Shown here: positions 7,616-14,054 of the stretch, piece by piece
Layout of the letters: the number at the start of each line of letters is the position of its first letter
Numbering within the stretch: position 1 is the stretch's first letter
NCBI GenBank assembly: GCA_022796315.1
Contig: JAAWIL010000030.1
Span: 1 to 15,516 of the forward strand
Source: Oscillibacter sp.
Lineage (GTDB): Bacteria; Bacillota; Clostridia; Oscillospirales; Oscillospiraceae
DNA length: 15,516 bases
Direction of reading: 5' to 3'
Notes under the pieces: generated by a model
What the model saw: the letters and a program-made list of their open reading frames with translations, nothing else
Told to the model about the DNA's origin: nothing
The model's database searches: none
Made by a program: the position numbers and the translations under genes

Positions 7616-8005
7616 TTACGGGGTTTCTTTCTTCTTGTCGAAATATTTCTCCACTTTGTCCATCAGGTCCGGCGTCATCTCCACAATGCGGTCCACCGTG
7701 CTGACCGGCGGAACCGCCACGGGAAGCACCCGGGTCATCCCGTCCTTCACCACCAGGAAGGCCACCGGGTCGATCTTCACACCGCCGCCGGCGCCGCCGC
7801 CAAAGCCTCTGGGCTGCACCTTGCCGTAATCTCCGCCGCCGCCGCTGCCAAAACCGAAAGAGACCTTGGAAATGGGAATCAGCGTCACCCCGTCCGGCGT
7901 GGTGATGGGCTGGCCCACGATGGTGTTGGTGTCCACCATCTCACGAACCTTCTCCATGGCAGAGTGCATCAGCTCACTTAAGGGGTTCTTCTTCTCGTTT
8001 TCCAT
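7616..8005 (-). CDS. gerW: GerW family sporulation protein (YtfJ)
   Basis: A 129-residue protein with the compact GerW/YtfJ layout: a short helical N-terminus (about 1-24), then VGQPITTPDGVTLIPISKVSFGFGSGG, in which the TPDG and IPISK region is the family hallmark. A Gly-rich stretch follows (about 50-75), then VKIDPVAFLVVKDG. In B. subtilis it is a forespore-made protein needed for normal spore germination. That links the host to endospore formation or at least to a spore-forming ancestry. The ATG start has GGAAGGA just upstream. It lies 15 nt after the DUF2953 gene, the same pairing as B. subtilis ytfI-ytfJ. A small hairpin (CCCCG/CGGGG) spans its stop codon. Confidence 0.92.
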   Translation of the reverse strand: MENEKKNPLSELMHSAMEKVREMVDTNTIVGQPITTPDGVTLIPISKVSFGFGSGGGGDYGKVQPRGFGGGAGGGVKIDPVAFLVVKDGMTRVLPVAVPPVSTVDRIVEMTPDLMDKVEKYFDKKKETP

Positions 8006-8020
8006 ACGTTCCTTCCTTTC

Positions 8021-8665
8021 TCACGCGGCGGCCTTCGCGGGCCGCTCCACTGTTTTCTGTCTCTTCCTAAACCGTAAAAACCACCGAAGGGCCGGAGTCC
8101 CCACGCCAAAGGCCACCGCCAGCAGCGTCCCAATACGGATCGAGATCCCCACCGCCCCGGTTACCGCCGTCTCCGGCGCCTCAAAGTCCAGGCCCATATG
8201 AATGGATGGGTTCCGGACCTCCAGCAGCCGCTCCAGAAGGGGCATTCCCGTCCAGACGGCCGTCTGGAGCCAGCCGTACATCTGGGCCGTGCTGGCGGGG
8301 TCCTCCGCCCCGCCCAGGGTCACGCTCAGAGTCAGGGGCTTCACCCGAATCCCCCGGCGGGTCCGGTTCAGCGCCCGCTTCAGCGGAGGCCACAGCATCC
8401 CCGCCGCCTCCCGGAGGTCCGCAAAGGTGATCTTGGGGAGCTTCTTCTTGGCCGCCTTTTCCGCGTCCTCTGCGGCCTCTTCCGTCTTTTTCTCAGCCTT
8501 CTTGACCGTCTCTTTTCCGGGAAAAACCCGGATGTGAAACAGGGAGACCGTCACATCCACCGTGGCCGTCCCATCCGCCAAAATCACCCAGACGCCCACC
8601 CGGATCAGGCACAGCAGCACGATCAGCGCCGCCAGGACCCCCAGAATCCACAGCCAAAGCAACAA
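8021..8665 (-). CDS. DUF2953 domain membrane protein (YtfI-like)
   Basis: A 214-residue protein of unknown function. One hydrophobic N-terminal segment (about 2-22) suggests a membrane anchor. A Lys/Glu/Ala-rich, probably helical, linker (about 51-75) follows, then a beta-rich region (about 108-190) with the LSVTLGGAEDPASTAQMYG segment typical of DUF2953. The tail is basic. The start is TTG, and a second TTG codon directly follows; GGGGAGGGAGC precedes both. It lies between scpB (23 nt) and gerW (15 nt). Its conserved pairing with gerW suggests a sporulation-linked role; this is inference from neighbourhood only. Confidence 0.8.
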   Translation of the reverse strand: MLLWLWILGVLAALIVLLCLIRVGVWVILADGTATVDVTVSLFHIRVFPGKETVKKAEKKTEEAAEDAEKAAKKKLPKITFADLREAAGMLWPPLKRALNRTRRGIRVKPLTLSVTLGGAEDPASTAQMYGWLQTAVWTGMPLLERLLEVRNPSIHMGLDFEAPETAVTGAVGISIRIGTLLAVAFGVGTPALRWFLRFRKRQKTVERPAKAAA

Positions 8666-8688
8666 GCTCCCTCCCCTCTGCCGCTCTC

Positions 8689-9351
8689 TTACATCTCCTC
8701 TGTCCCCGCCTTCGGGAAATCCGCGTTCTCCGGCGAGTCCACACCGGTGATCTCCGCCTCCTCCGCAAGGTCCACTACCTCGCCGCTGTCATTGAGGCGC
8801 ATCTGCCCCTCGCCGCCGATGTCCGGCGGCTCCGGCAGGTCCTCCAGGCTGGTGAGGTGAAAGGCCCGCAGAAACTGCTTCGTAGTCCGGTACAGACGGG
8901 GCCGGCCCGGCACCTGCAGCCGGCCGCACTCCTCAATGAGCTTGCGCTCCAGCAGCAGCCCGATGGTATAGGCGCTGTCCACGCCCCGGATCTGGTCCAC
9001 ATAGGCCCGGGTGGTGGGCTGGTTATAGGCGATGATGGTCAGCACCTCCAGCGCCGGCTGGCTGAGCTTGGCAGGCTTCCGGATCTCAAAGGCCCGGCGG
9101 ATGGCACCGGCATAGTCCGGCGCGGAACACAGCTGCCAGCTGTCCTCAATCCGCAGCAGGCGAATGCCCCGCCGCTCATAGGCGTAGTAGTCCATCAGTC
9201 TCTGCAGCACCCGCTCCGCCGTGGGCCGGTCCAGCTCCAGGGCCAGGCAGATCCGGTCCACATGAACCGGCTCGCCGGAGGCAAAGAGAATCCCCTCCGC
9301 CGCCGCCTCGATCTCCCGCATATCCTGTGTCTCCAAAGCAGCTCCTCTCAT
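8689..9351 (-). CDS. scpB: Segregation and condensation protein B
   Basis: A 220-residue subunit of the SMC-ScpA-ScpB condensin that compacts and segregates the chromosome. The first winged-helix domain (about 11-80) begins MREIEAAAEGILFASGEPV. The second (about 95-165) contains LSQPALEVLTIIAYNQP (96-112) and GRPRLYRTTKQFL (149-161). An acidic tail follows. The start chosen is the ATG that overlaps the scpA stop by one base (TGATG), with GGAG upstream. Met11 is an alternative that matches family N-termini better, so the first ten residues are uncertain. A longer frame starting inside scpA has no support. Confidence 0.93.
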   Translation of the reverse strand: MRGAALETQDMREIEAAAEGILFASGEPVHVDRICLALELDRPTAERVLQRLMDYYAYERRGIRLLRIEDSWQLCSAPDYAGAIRRAFEIRKPAKLSQPALEVLTIIAYNQPTTRAYVDQIRGVDSAYTIGLLLERKLIEECGRLQVPGRPRLYRTTKQFLRAFHLTSLEDLPEPPDIGGEGQMRLNDSGEVVDLAEEAEITGVDSPENADFPKAGTEEM

Positions 9352-10124
9352 CACGCTCCGCGCTCCTCGCCCACCTGGCGCACCGTACAGTCCGTCTCGG
9401 ACCCCGCCAGGCGCAGCACATGGGCCCGGCACAGCTCCAGCACCGCCAGGAAGGTGGCCACCACCTCGCTGCGGCTCCGGTTTCCCTGAAACAGCAGCCG
9501 GAAACGGGTAATCCCGTGCTCCTTCAGCCGCCGCAGGATCTCCGCCGCCTTGTGCTCCACCGGGTAGGGCTCATGCTGCACGATCTCCTGGAACGCGCTT
9601 TTGGGCGGCGGCGCCGCCCGTTCCATCCGGCTCCGGATCTCCGCCAGGGCCAGCAGCAGGTCCGCCTTCTCCTGGTCATACTCGTAGATCTTTCCCTGCT
9701 TCACCGGCTCCGGGTTCCGGGTGACAATGTTCTGTCCAAACTCCGACAGCGGGGCCAGCTTGGCTGCCAGGTGCTTGATCCGGCTGTAGCTCTCTCCCCG
9801 CCGCCGCTCCTCCAGGGACTGAAGCAGGGCGTCCATCTCGCTCTGGGCCTCCTCGTCCTCAATGGACAGGAGCATCCGGGTCTTGAGGTACACCAGGTGG
9901 GAGGCCATGGACACGAACTCGCTGGCCACCTCCAGGTCCATCTGCTGCCGCCGCTCCAGCCAGCTGAGATACTGGCCGCAGATCAGGGCAATGGAGATGT
10001 CCTGAATCTCCAGCTTATTCTTCCCCAAAAGAAAGAGAATCAGGTCCAGGGGGCCCTCAAAGTCCTGCATCTCCTCGGACTTGGAGCGCACCACCTTTTC
10101 CAGCTTAAAAACAGGATTTTCCAA
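9351..10124 (-). CDS. scpA: Segregation and condensation protein A (kleisin)
   Basis: A 257-residue kleisin that bridges the SMC head and neck and recruits ScpB. The N-terminal signature FEGPLDLIL (22-30) and the helix DLEVASEFVSMASHLVYLKT (63-82) form the part that contacts the SMC neck. The C-terminal winged helix (about 185-257) would bind the SMC head. The start is TTG with GAGGTG 5 nt upstream; no better in-frame ATG is seen ahead of the signature. It begins 10 nt after the protease gene and is coupled to scpB at its end. Confidence 0.94.
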   Translation of the reverse strand: MENPVFKLEKVVRSKSEEMQDFEGPLDLILFLLGKNKLEIQDISIALICGQYLSWLERRQQMDLEVASEFVSMASHLVYLKTRMLLSIEDEEAQSEMDALLQSLEERRRGESYSRIKHLAAKLAPLSEFGQNIVTRNPEPVKQGKIYEYDQEKADLLLALAEIRSRMERAAPPPKSAFQEIVQHEPYPVEHKAAEILRRLKEHGITRFRLLFQGNRSRSEVVATFLAVLELCRAHVLRLAGSETDCTVRQVGEERGA

Positions 10125-10134
10125 ACAAACACCT

Positions 10135-10794
10135 CTAGTAAAACAAGTGGATCAGCGCGCTGTAGACGCCCCAGATCGCCCCGTCGATCAAACCGCCGGT
10201 CACCCCCAGCCAGCTCAGGGCCAGCAGCAGGAAGATGCCGTAGCGCTCATACCGCATCAGCCGCACGTAGGCCTCATCCGGCAGAAAGGCCGCCAGCACC
10301 TTGGACCCGTCCAGGGGCGGGATGGGAAGCAGATTGAAAAGACCCAGTCCAACAGACAGCGGCGCCGCCGAATACAGGCAGAAGTCAAACACCCGCACCC
10401 AGAGCTCCGTGTACGGGGCATAGAGGGAAATCACCTTACTCATCCCAATCAGCAAAGCCGCCAGCAGGAAATTGGACGCCGGCCCCGCCAGGGCGGTGAG
10501 GGCCATGCCCTGTTTCGGCCGGCGAAAATACCGGGGGTCCACCGGCACAGGCTTCGCCCAGCCAAAGCCCACCGTAAACATCATGGCCAGACCGAACCAG
10601 TCGATGTGCCGCAGGGGATTCAAGGACAGCCGCCTAAGGGACTTCGCCGTGGGATCTCCCAAGGCCAGGGCCGCCAGACCGTGACAGGTCTCATGCACCG
10701 TCAGGCACAGCAGGACGGCCAGAACCCGCAGAAGGGCGTCCGCCATAGAGGCAAAGTCCAGGGCGTGGAACAGATTCTGCAAATAAGGAAGCAT
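10135..10794 (-). CDS. Site-2 protease family zinc metallopeptidase (M50)
   Basis: A 219-residue integral membrane metalloprotease. The zinc motif HETCH is at 34-38 (HExxH) in the first predicted membrane helix. The third ligand motif NLLPIPPLDG ends near 163, with Asp162. SLNPLRHID (57-65) and the LAGPASNFLLA helix are typical of the short prokaryotic S2P group that lacks PDZ domains. The start is set at MLPYLQ because an ideal GGAGG lies 5 nt upstream. A GTG four codons earlier would place that GGAGG inside the gene. It opens an operon with scpAB, gerW and a carboxypeptidase, an arrangement seen in other Clostridia. The substrate is unknown; a role with membrane-bound regulators or signal-peptide remnants is possible. 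Confidence 0.9.
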   Translation of the reverse strand: MLPYLQNLFHALDFASMADALLRVLAVLLCLTVHETCHGLAALALGDPTAKSLRRLSLNPLRHIDWFGLAMMFTVGFGWAKPVPVDPRYFRRPKQGMALTALAGPASNFLLAALLIGMSKVISLYAPYTELWVRVFDFCLYSAAPLSVGLGLFNLLPIPPLDGSKVLAAFLPDEAYVRLMRYERYGIFLLLALSWLGVTGGLIDGAIWGVYSALIHLFY

Positions 10795-10804
10795 CGCATC
10801 CTCC
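10792..10804 (-). promoter_or_regulatory. Ribosome binding site that decides the site-2 protease start
   Basis: GGAGG (10800-10804) is 5 nt upstream of the ATG at 10792-10794. The promoter's predicted start near 10821 leaves a leader of about 27 nt that fits this ATG. The upstream GTG at 10804-10806 has no comparable site. Confidence 0.75.
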
Positions 10805-10827
10805 ACATTCAGCCAATAGATAAATGC

Positions 10828-10856
10828 ATTATATCAAATCCCGCCAGGAAATACAA
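10828..10856 (-). promoter_or_regulatory. Strong sigma-A promoter of the scpAB-gerW-rluB operon
   Basis: On the minus strand TTGTAT (10851-10856) and a perfect TATAAT (10828-10833) are separated by 17 nt. A TG one base upstream gives an extended -10. This is the best promoter match on the minus strand. Confidence 0.88.
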
Positions 10857-10869
10857 GGAAAATCGGCGC

Positions 10870-10902
10870 AAAAGTATCCCGGCGCGGAGCTTCGCGCCGG
10901 GA
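10870..10902 (-). terminator. Rho-independent terminator after the flavinyl lipoprotein gene
   Basis: A perfect 10-bp stem TCCCGGCGCG/CGCGCCGGGA (10877-10902) has a 6-nt loop, followed on the minus strand by TACTTTT. It lies 33 nt past the stop codon and just upstream of the next operon's promoter. Confidence 0.9.
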
Positions 10903-10935
10903 CACAACAGGAATGCTCAGGATGGGTTTCCGGAT

Positions 10936-11382
10936 TCAATGGGACGGCGCCTCCACAATGGCAATGCTGGAATCTCCCTTCCGGGCCTGCTCCAGCACCG
11001 CCTGGGCCAGCATCTGGAAGGTGCCGTGGGAAGAAGACGCGCCTGTGATGACGTCGATCTCCCCCTTCCCCTGTCCCTCCAGGAGCTGTCCCGCGTAATA
11101 GCGGGTATACTCATTGGGATAGGTGCCGTTGATATGGAGCATATTCTGCATATACGCGTTATCCCAGCTCTTAATGAACCCGCTGGCATTCTCCGCGTTG
11201 TACTCCACAGAGAGGATCTGTCCGCCCTTGATCAGGATGGTGACATACTCCTTCCAGCCATGGCTGAACTCGGACATCTGCGCGGTATAATATCCGTCCT
11301 GAAGTTCCGCCTCTCCTCCGCAGGCGGTCAGCAGCGACGCCGTCATCAGCAGGCTCAGCAGGACCGCGATCACCCGTTTCAT
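10936..11382 (-). CDS. FMN-binding lipoprotein with covalent-flavin motif
   Basis: A 148-residue exported protein. The signal peptide ends in the lipobox L-T-A-C with Cys21, so it should be lipid-anchored on the outer face of the membrane. The rest is one small FMN-binding domain of the NqrC/RnfG-C-terminus type. DVITGAS (110-116) fits the D-x-x-[ST]-G-A-[ST] flavinylation motif that ApbE uses to attach FMN through a phosphoester; Ser116 is the expected attachment residue. No ApbE gene lies in the window. The Shine-Dalgarno AAGGAGG is embedded in the last codons of the chemoreceptor gene, and the gap is only 4 nt, so the two are co-expressed. Likely roles are extracellular electron transfer or redox sensing; the specific partner is unknown. 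Confidence 0.85.
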   Translation of the reverse strand: MKRVIAVLLSLLMTASLLTACGGEAELQDGYYTAQMSEFSHGWKEYVTILIKGGQILSVEYNAENASGFIKSWDNAYMQNMLHINGTYPNEYTRYYAGQLLEGQGKGEIDVITGASSSHGTFQMLAQAVLEQARKGDSSIAIVEAPSH

Positions 11383-11386
11383 CTGC

Positions 11387-13414
11387 TCAGTCCTCCTTCA
11401 AAACAAATTTCCGCACCTGGGACTGCAGCGTCTCGGCCTCCTTCGCCAGGGAACCGCTGGACTGCTCGGTGTTCTCCGCGTTTTGCAGGTTGCGGTCCGC
11501 AATGTCGGAGATCGTGGCAATCCGCTCCTCCATGACGCTCAGGGCCAGCTCCTGGCTATGGACCGCCGCCGCCAGCTGGTCCGAAATGGTGTTGATCTTC
11601 GCGGAGACATCCGAAATGGCTCGGAGGGACCCGGCGGTATCTGCGGTCAGCTCCACGCCGGTCCGGATGATGTTCCTGGTGCTGTCCACCATCTCCGTGG
11701 CGCTCTGGGCGGCCTCGGCGCTCTTGGCGGCCAGGCGCTTCACCTCATCCGCCACAACGGCGAAGCCCTTTCCGGCGCTTCCGGCCCGGGCGGCCTCCAC
11801 AGAGGCGTTGAGGGCCAGGATATTGGTCTGGAACGCGATGTCCTCGATGTCCTTGGCGATCTTGGTAATCTGCTGGGCGTTGAGACTGATATCGTCCATG
11901 GCGGAGGACAATGCCGCCATCTGCTCGTTGGCGTTTTGAATGCGCCGGGCGATCTCCTCCGTCTGGACGCGGGTCTCTCCGCTGCTCTCCGTGACGTCCG
12001 CCAAGCGCTCCTTCACGTGGTCCACCTCATGGACCAGCTCCTCGGTAGACTGGTTCTGGTCCAGAGACGCCTGGTGCAGCTGTACGGACTGTCCGCTCAG
12101 CTGCTCGGCCATGGTGGTCAGCCGGTCTGCGGCGGAGCGGAAGCCGATGAGCGTCTCGTTCATAGACTCCGTGATCGTCCGCAGGCTGCCTCGGATCAGC
12201 ACGAAGTCGCCCTTGTAGTCCACCTGGGGCTCCGTGCGCAGGTCGCCGCCGGCCACGTGGGTCAGCACCTGCTGGATATCCGATATGTACCGGTTCATGC
12301 TCTCCAGGGTGGTGTCCAGCGTCTTCGTCATAATTTCCAGCTCGTCTCCGGTTCTGACCGGGAGCACCTCGGTGTGCAGGTCGCCGTCGGAGAGGGCCAC
12401 CATCCGGTCCGTCACCCACTTCACCGGGTGGGAGATGGACCGGGCAAAGCGCAGAATCAAAAGGATGGAGACTGCCAGACCCACCAGGGTGGCCAGAATG
12501 GATACCATCATCGCGCCATTGATGAAGTGGCTGTAGTCCGACTTGGGGATCTGGATCACCAGGGACCACTGCGTGCCCCGAATGGGAGAAAACGCGACCA
12601 TCATCTCTTCCCCGTCGATCGGAAACTCCGTCGCGCCCGTCTCTCCGGTGGTCACCCGCTCCACCGCGCCGGCGTTGCCGCCGCTGAGCTGAACCAGGGT
12701 ACTGCCGTTGAGGGCCAGAGACTGATCCGGATGGCCGGTCACCACCCCCTCCCGGTTGACCATGTAGGCCATGCCGCTTCTGCCCAGGTTGATGCTACTG
12801 ATGACGTCGTTGAGGGTGTCATACTTATAGATGCCCATCAGATAGAACACCGTCTCGCCGTTCTCCTTCACGGGCATCCCCATGGTAATGCCCAGCTTTC
12901 CCTGGTAAATGGTGGAGGAATCCGTCGTCAGATTGTCCGTCTCCTTCAGCAGCGCGAGCAAGCCGCTGTCCAAGCCGGCCGGCGCGCCGCTGATGCCCTG
13001 GATCAGCTGTCCGTTCAAGTCATACAGGGCAATGGTATAGAGCTCATAGACCTCGGCCGCTTCCTCCAGCACCGCCTGACGGCCCCGGACGGTCGCCGCG
13101 GGATCGGGAAGGGGCTCTCCGGCCTCATCCACGCCGGTCATGACGGTCTCCAGTCCGTGGTCATTGGCAATCGTCATCATGCGGTCCGCCAGCATATGGA
13201 TGTTGGCTTCCACGGTCTTCGCCGACTGCCGGGCCATGGGCTGGAGGCTGTCCAAAAGGATGTTGTTGGCGAGTGACTGAAGGGAAAAAGCCATAATGAT
13301 GCAGCAAATAACCACCAGAATCAGGATATTCAAGGTGATATTCCTCAAAATCCTGCGATTCAGACTTTGTCTGATCTCCCGGTTGGCAGGGGAGTCCGTT
13401 TGCTTTCCTGTCAC
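11387..13414 (-). CDS. Methyl-accepting chemotaxis protein with dCache-type sensor
   Basis: A 675-residue transmembrane chemoreceptor. TM1 is at about 27-46. A large extracellular sensor at about 47-300 looks like a double Cache domain (the membrane-distal half includes residues 105-200; LGRSGMAYMVNREGVVTGHPD lies near 210-230). TM2 is at about 301-322 and HAMP at about 324-377. A second HAMP-like segment follows (about 380-430). The cytoplasmic signalling domain (about 435-670) has the hairpin tip IAFQTNILALNASVEAARAG (526-545), where CheA and CheW bind. There is no C-terminal CheR-tethering pentapeptide. Double Cache domains usually bind small ligands such as amino acids, amines, purines or organic acids; the ligand cannot be told. 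The GTG start has AAAGGAGC upstream. It is co-transcribed with the flavinyl lipoprotein. No other chemotaxis or flagellar gene is in the window. Confidence 0.95.
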   Translation of the reverse strand: MTGKQTDSPANREIRQSLNRRILRNITLNILILVVICCIIMAFSLQSLANNILLDSLQPMARQSAKTVEANIHMLADRMMTIANDHGLETVMTGVDEAGEPLPDPAATVRGRQAVLEEAAEVYELYTIALYDLNGQLIQGISGAPAGLDSGLLALLKETDNLTTDSSTIYQGKLGITMGMPVKENGETVFYLMGIYKYDTLNDVISSINLGRSGMAYMVNREGVVTGHPDQSLALNGSTLVQLSGGNAGAVERVTTGETGATEFPIDGEEMMVAFSPIRGTQWSLVIQIPKSDYSHFINGAMMVSILATLVGLAVSILLILRFARSISHPVKWVTDRMVALSDGDLHTEVLPVRTGDELEIMTKTLDTTLESMNRYISDIQQVLTHVAGGDLRTEPQVDYKGDFVLIRGSLRTITESMNETLIGFRSAADRLTTMAEQLSGQSVQLHQASLDQNQSTEELVHEVDHVKERLADVTESSGETRVQTEEIARRIQNANEQMAALSSAMDDISLNAQQITKIAKDIEDIAFQTNILALNASVEAARAGSAGKGFAVVADEVKRLAAKSAEAAQSATEMVDSTRNIIRTGVELTADTAGSLRAISDVSAKINTISDQLAAAVHSQELALSVMEERIATISDIADRNLQNAENTEQSSGSLAKEAETLQSQVRKFVLKED

Positions 13415-13596
13415 GTTTTGTCGCTCCTTTTCTGATCATTTTTGTCAATAAGCAACACAACAAAAGCCCATCGCACTTCTGTTCCGGGGAAATCGTTTTC
13501 CCACAGAACCGGCAGACGATTGACTTCGCAGAGCAGTATACCACAGATCCCCAATAAAGGGAAGTATTTTTTGCGCTTTTTTATTTGATCCGCCAT
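13411..13596 (-). CDS. Doubtful 61-residue small ORF ahead of the chemoreceptor
   Basis: MADQIKKRKKYFPLLGICGILLC has a basic N-terminus then a short hydrophobic run; a second hydrophobic patch WAFVVLLI lies near 44-51. The stop overlaps the chemoreceptor start as GTGA, which favours translational coupling. Against it, the ribosome binding site is poor (GGAA), codons are more AT-rich than in neighbouring genes, and a likely promoter (13535-13545) lies inside it. I recognise no family. Confidence 0.22.
   Translation of the reverse strand: MADQIKKRKKYFPLLGICGILLCEVNRLPVLWENDFPGTEVRWAFVVLLIDKNDQKRSDKT
13535..13563 (-). promoter_or_regulatory. Possible extended -10 promoter for the chemoreceptor operon
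   Basis: On the minus strand TGTGGTATACT (13535-13545) is a good extended -10 (TATACT with TG one base upstream). The -35 at the 17-nt position, TTCCCT (13558-13563), is poor. The leader would run about 115 nt to the GTG and holds a 6-bp hairpin GGGAAA/TTTCCC with an ACGA loop (13487-13502). No flagellar sigma-D type promoter was seen. Confidence 0.4.
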
Positions 13597-13599
13597 GTA

Positions 13600-13812
13600 T
13601 TATTTCCGAATTAAAAACGCAGTAAGCCGCGCCGCCGCCGGGTCGAAGCATAAGCAGCTGGTCTCCCCAAAAACAGTCCCGCAAGCCAGCAGTGCCCCGT
13701 CCCGCTGCCAGACAATCCTTTGGATCGAAGTCTCCAAACCGTCCCAGTCCGGGAGGCTGTATACCCTGCCTTGGCTGACAGAGAACTCCCCGGGCGTCTC
13801 CGTCAGCGCCAT
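13600..13812 (-). CDS. Doubtful 70-residue hypothetical protein or gene remnant
   Basis: MALTETPGEFSVSQGRVY begins a frame of 70 codons with fairly GC-rich third positions and a soluble, mixed composition (SLPDWDGLETSIQRIVWQRD, then ALLACGTVFGETSCLCFDP). GGGGGAGG sits only 2 nt before the ATG. The frame stays open upstream to 13950, but that part covers the repeated operator and promoter DNA of ssnA and does not look coding. No promoter was found for it on the minus strand. It could be the 3' end of a decayed gene. The stop is 3 nt from the next small ORF. Confidence 0.28.
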   Translation of the reverse strand: MALTETPGEFSVSQGRVYSLPDWDGLETSIQRIVWQRDGALLACGTVFGETSCLCFDPAAARLTAFLIRK

Positions 13813-13834
13813 CGCCTCCCCCGGAGCCGTCAAA

Positions 13835-13915
13835 TCCCACAAAATTTCCACAGATTTTCTCCGGCAGATGCTTGCATTTCCACAGATTTTCTGGTATGAT
13901 AGGGTTACAGATTTT
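13835..13915 (+). repeat. Repeated operator-like motif over the ssnA promoter
   Basis: ATTTCCACAGATTTTCT occurs twice exactly (13844-13860 and 13876-13892), 32 nt apart, about three helical turns. The second copy fills the spacer between the -35 and -10 hexamers. A degenerate copy (TCCCACAAAATTT, 13835-13847) lies 11 nt upstream of the first, and the core ACAGATTTT recurs at 13907-13915, at the predicted transcription start. The arrangement suggests a cooperative repressor or activator site; the factor is unknown. Confidence 0.6.
13872..13900 (+). promoter_or_regulatory. Sigma-A promoter of ssnA
   Basis: TTGCAT (13872-13877) and TATGAT (13895-13900) are separated by exactly 17 nt. Transcription should start near 13907, giving a leader of about 148 nt. 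It is overlaid by the 17-nt repeat described separately. Confidence 0.85.
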
Positions 13916-14054
13916 AGAGCATGACAGCTGGAACGGAGTGCCGCGCGCACGGGCTGACACCTGTCATCGCTCCCGGTCAGACAGGTGTTTCAAGCCGCAG
14001 ACAGCTTGAGGCGCCTGTTCTTTTGTAGAACTGAATTTAGAGGAGGGATTTCCC
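13907..14054 (+). ncRNA. Structured 5' leader of ssnA, candidate cis-regulatory RNA
   Basis: About 148 nt lie between the predicted start and the ssnA ATG, long for a simple leader. A perfect 9-bp stem ACACCTGTC/GACAGGTGT (13957-13965 with 13980-13988, 14-nt loop) is extended by GGCT/AGCC (13952-13955 with 13993-13996). GACAG also occurs at 13923-13927 and 13999-14004 as AGACAG, so alternative pairings with CTGTC are possible. A 5-bp hairpin GTTCT/AGAAC (14017-14031) precedes the ribosome binding site AGGAGGG (14041-14047). I could not match it to the purine, guanidine, preQ1, THF, Moco or c-di-GMP riboswitches from memory. No terminator-like T-run is present, so control would act on translation. 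Confidence 0.45.

Noticed and set aside
7608..7622. CCCCG/CGGGG hairpin at the gerW stop as a terminator
   Set aside because: It is only 5 bp and has no T-run on the minus strand; at most a weak pause or processing site.
9352..9432. Upstream extension of scpB by 27 residues
   Set aside because: It overlaps the scpA C-terminus in another frame; the TGATG-coupled start is better.
11483..13276. 597-codon plus-strand frame opposite the chemoreceptor
   Set aside because: Composition is that of a codon shadow and the opposite strand carries an unmistakable chemoreceptor.
13487..13502. Hairpin with ACGA loop in the chemoreceptor leader, resembling half of a guanidine-II riboswitch
   Set aside because: Guanidine-II needs two such hairpins in tandem; only one is present and the downstream gene is not a typical target.
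13595..13924. 109-codon plus-strand frame upstream of ssnA
   Set aside because: It runs through the operator repeats and promoter, lacks a ribosome binding site, and its 3' half is low-complexity promoter DNA.
13907..14054. Known purine-type or guanidine riboswitch ahead of ssnA
   Set aside because: The conserved junction and loop sequences of those classes could not be found; the leader is kept only as an unassigned structure.
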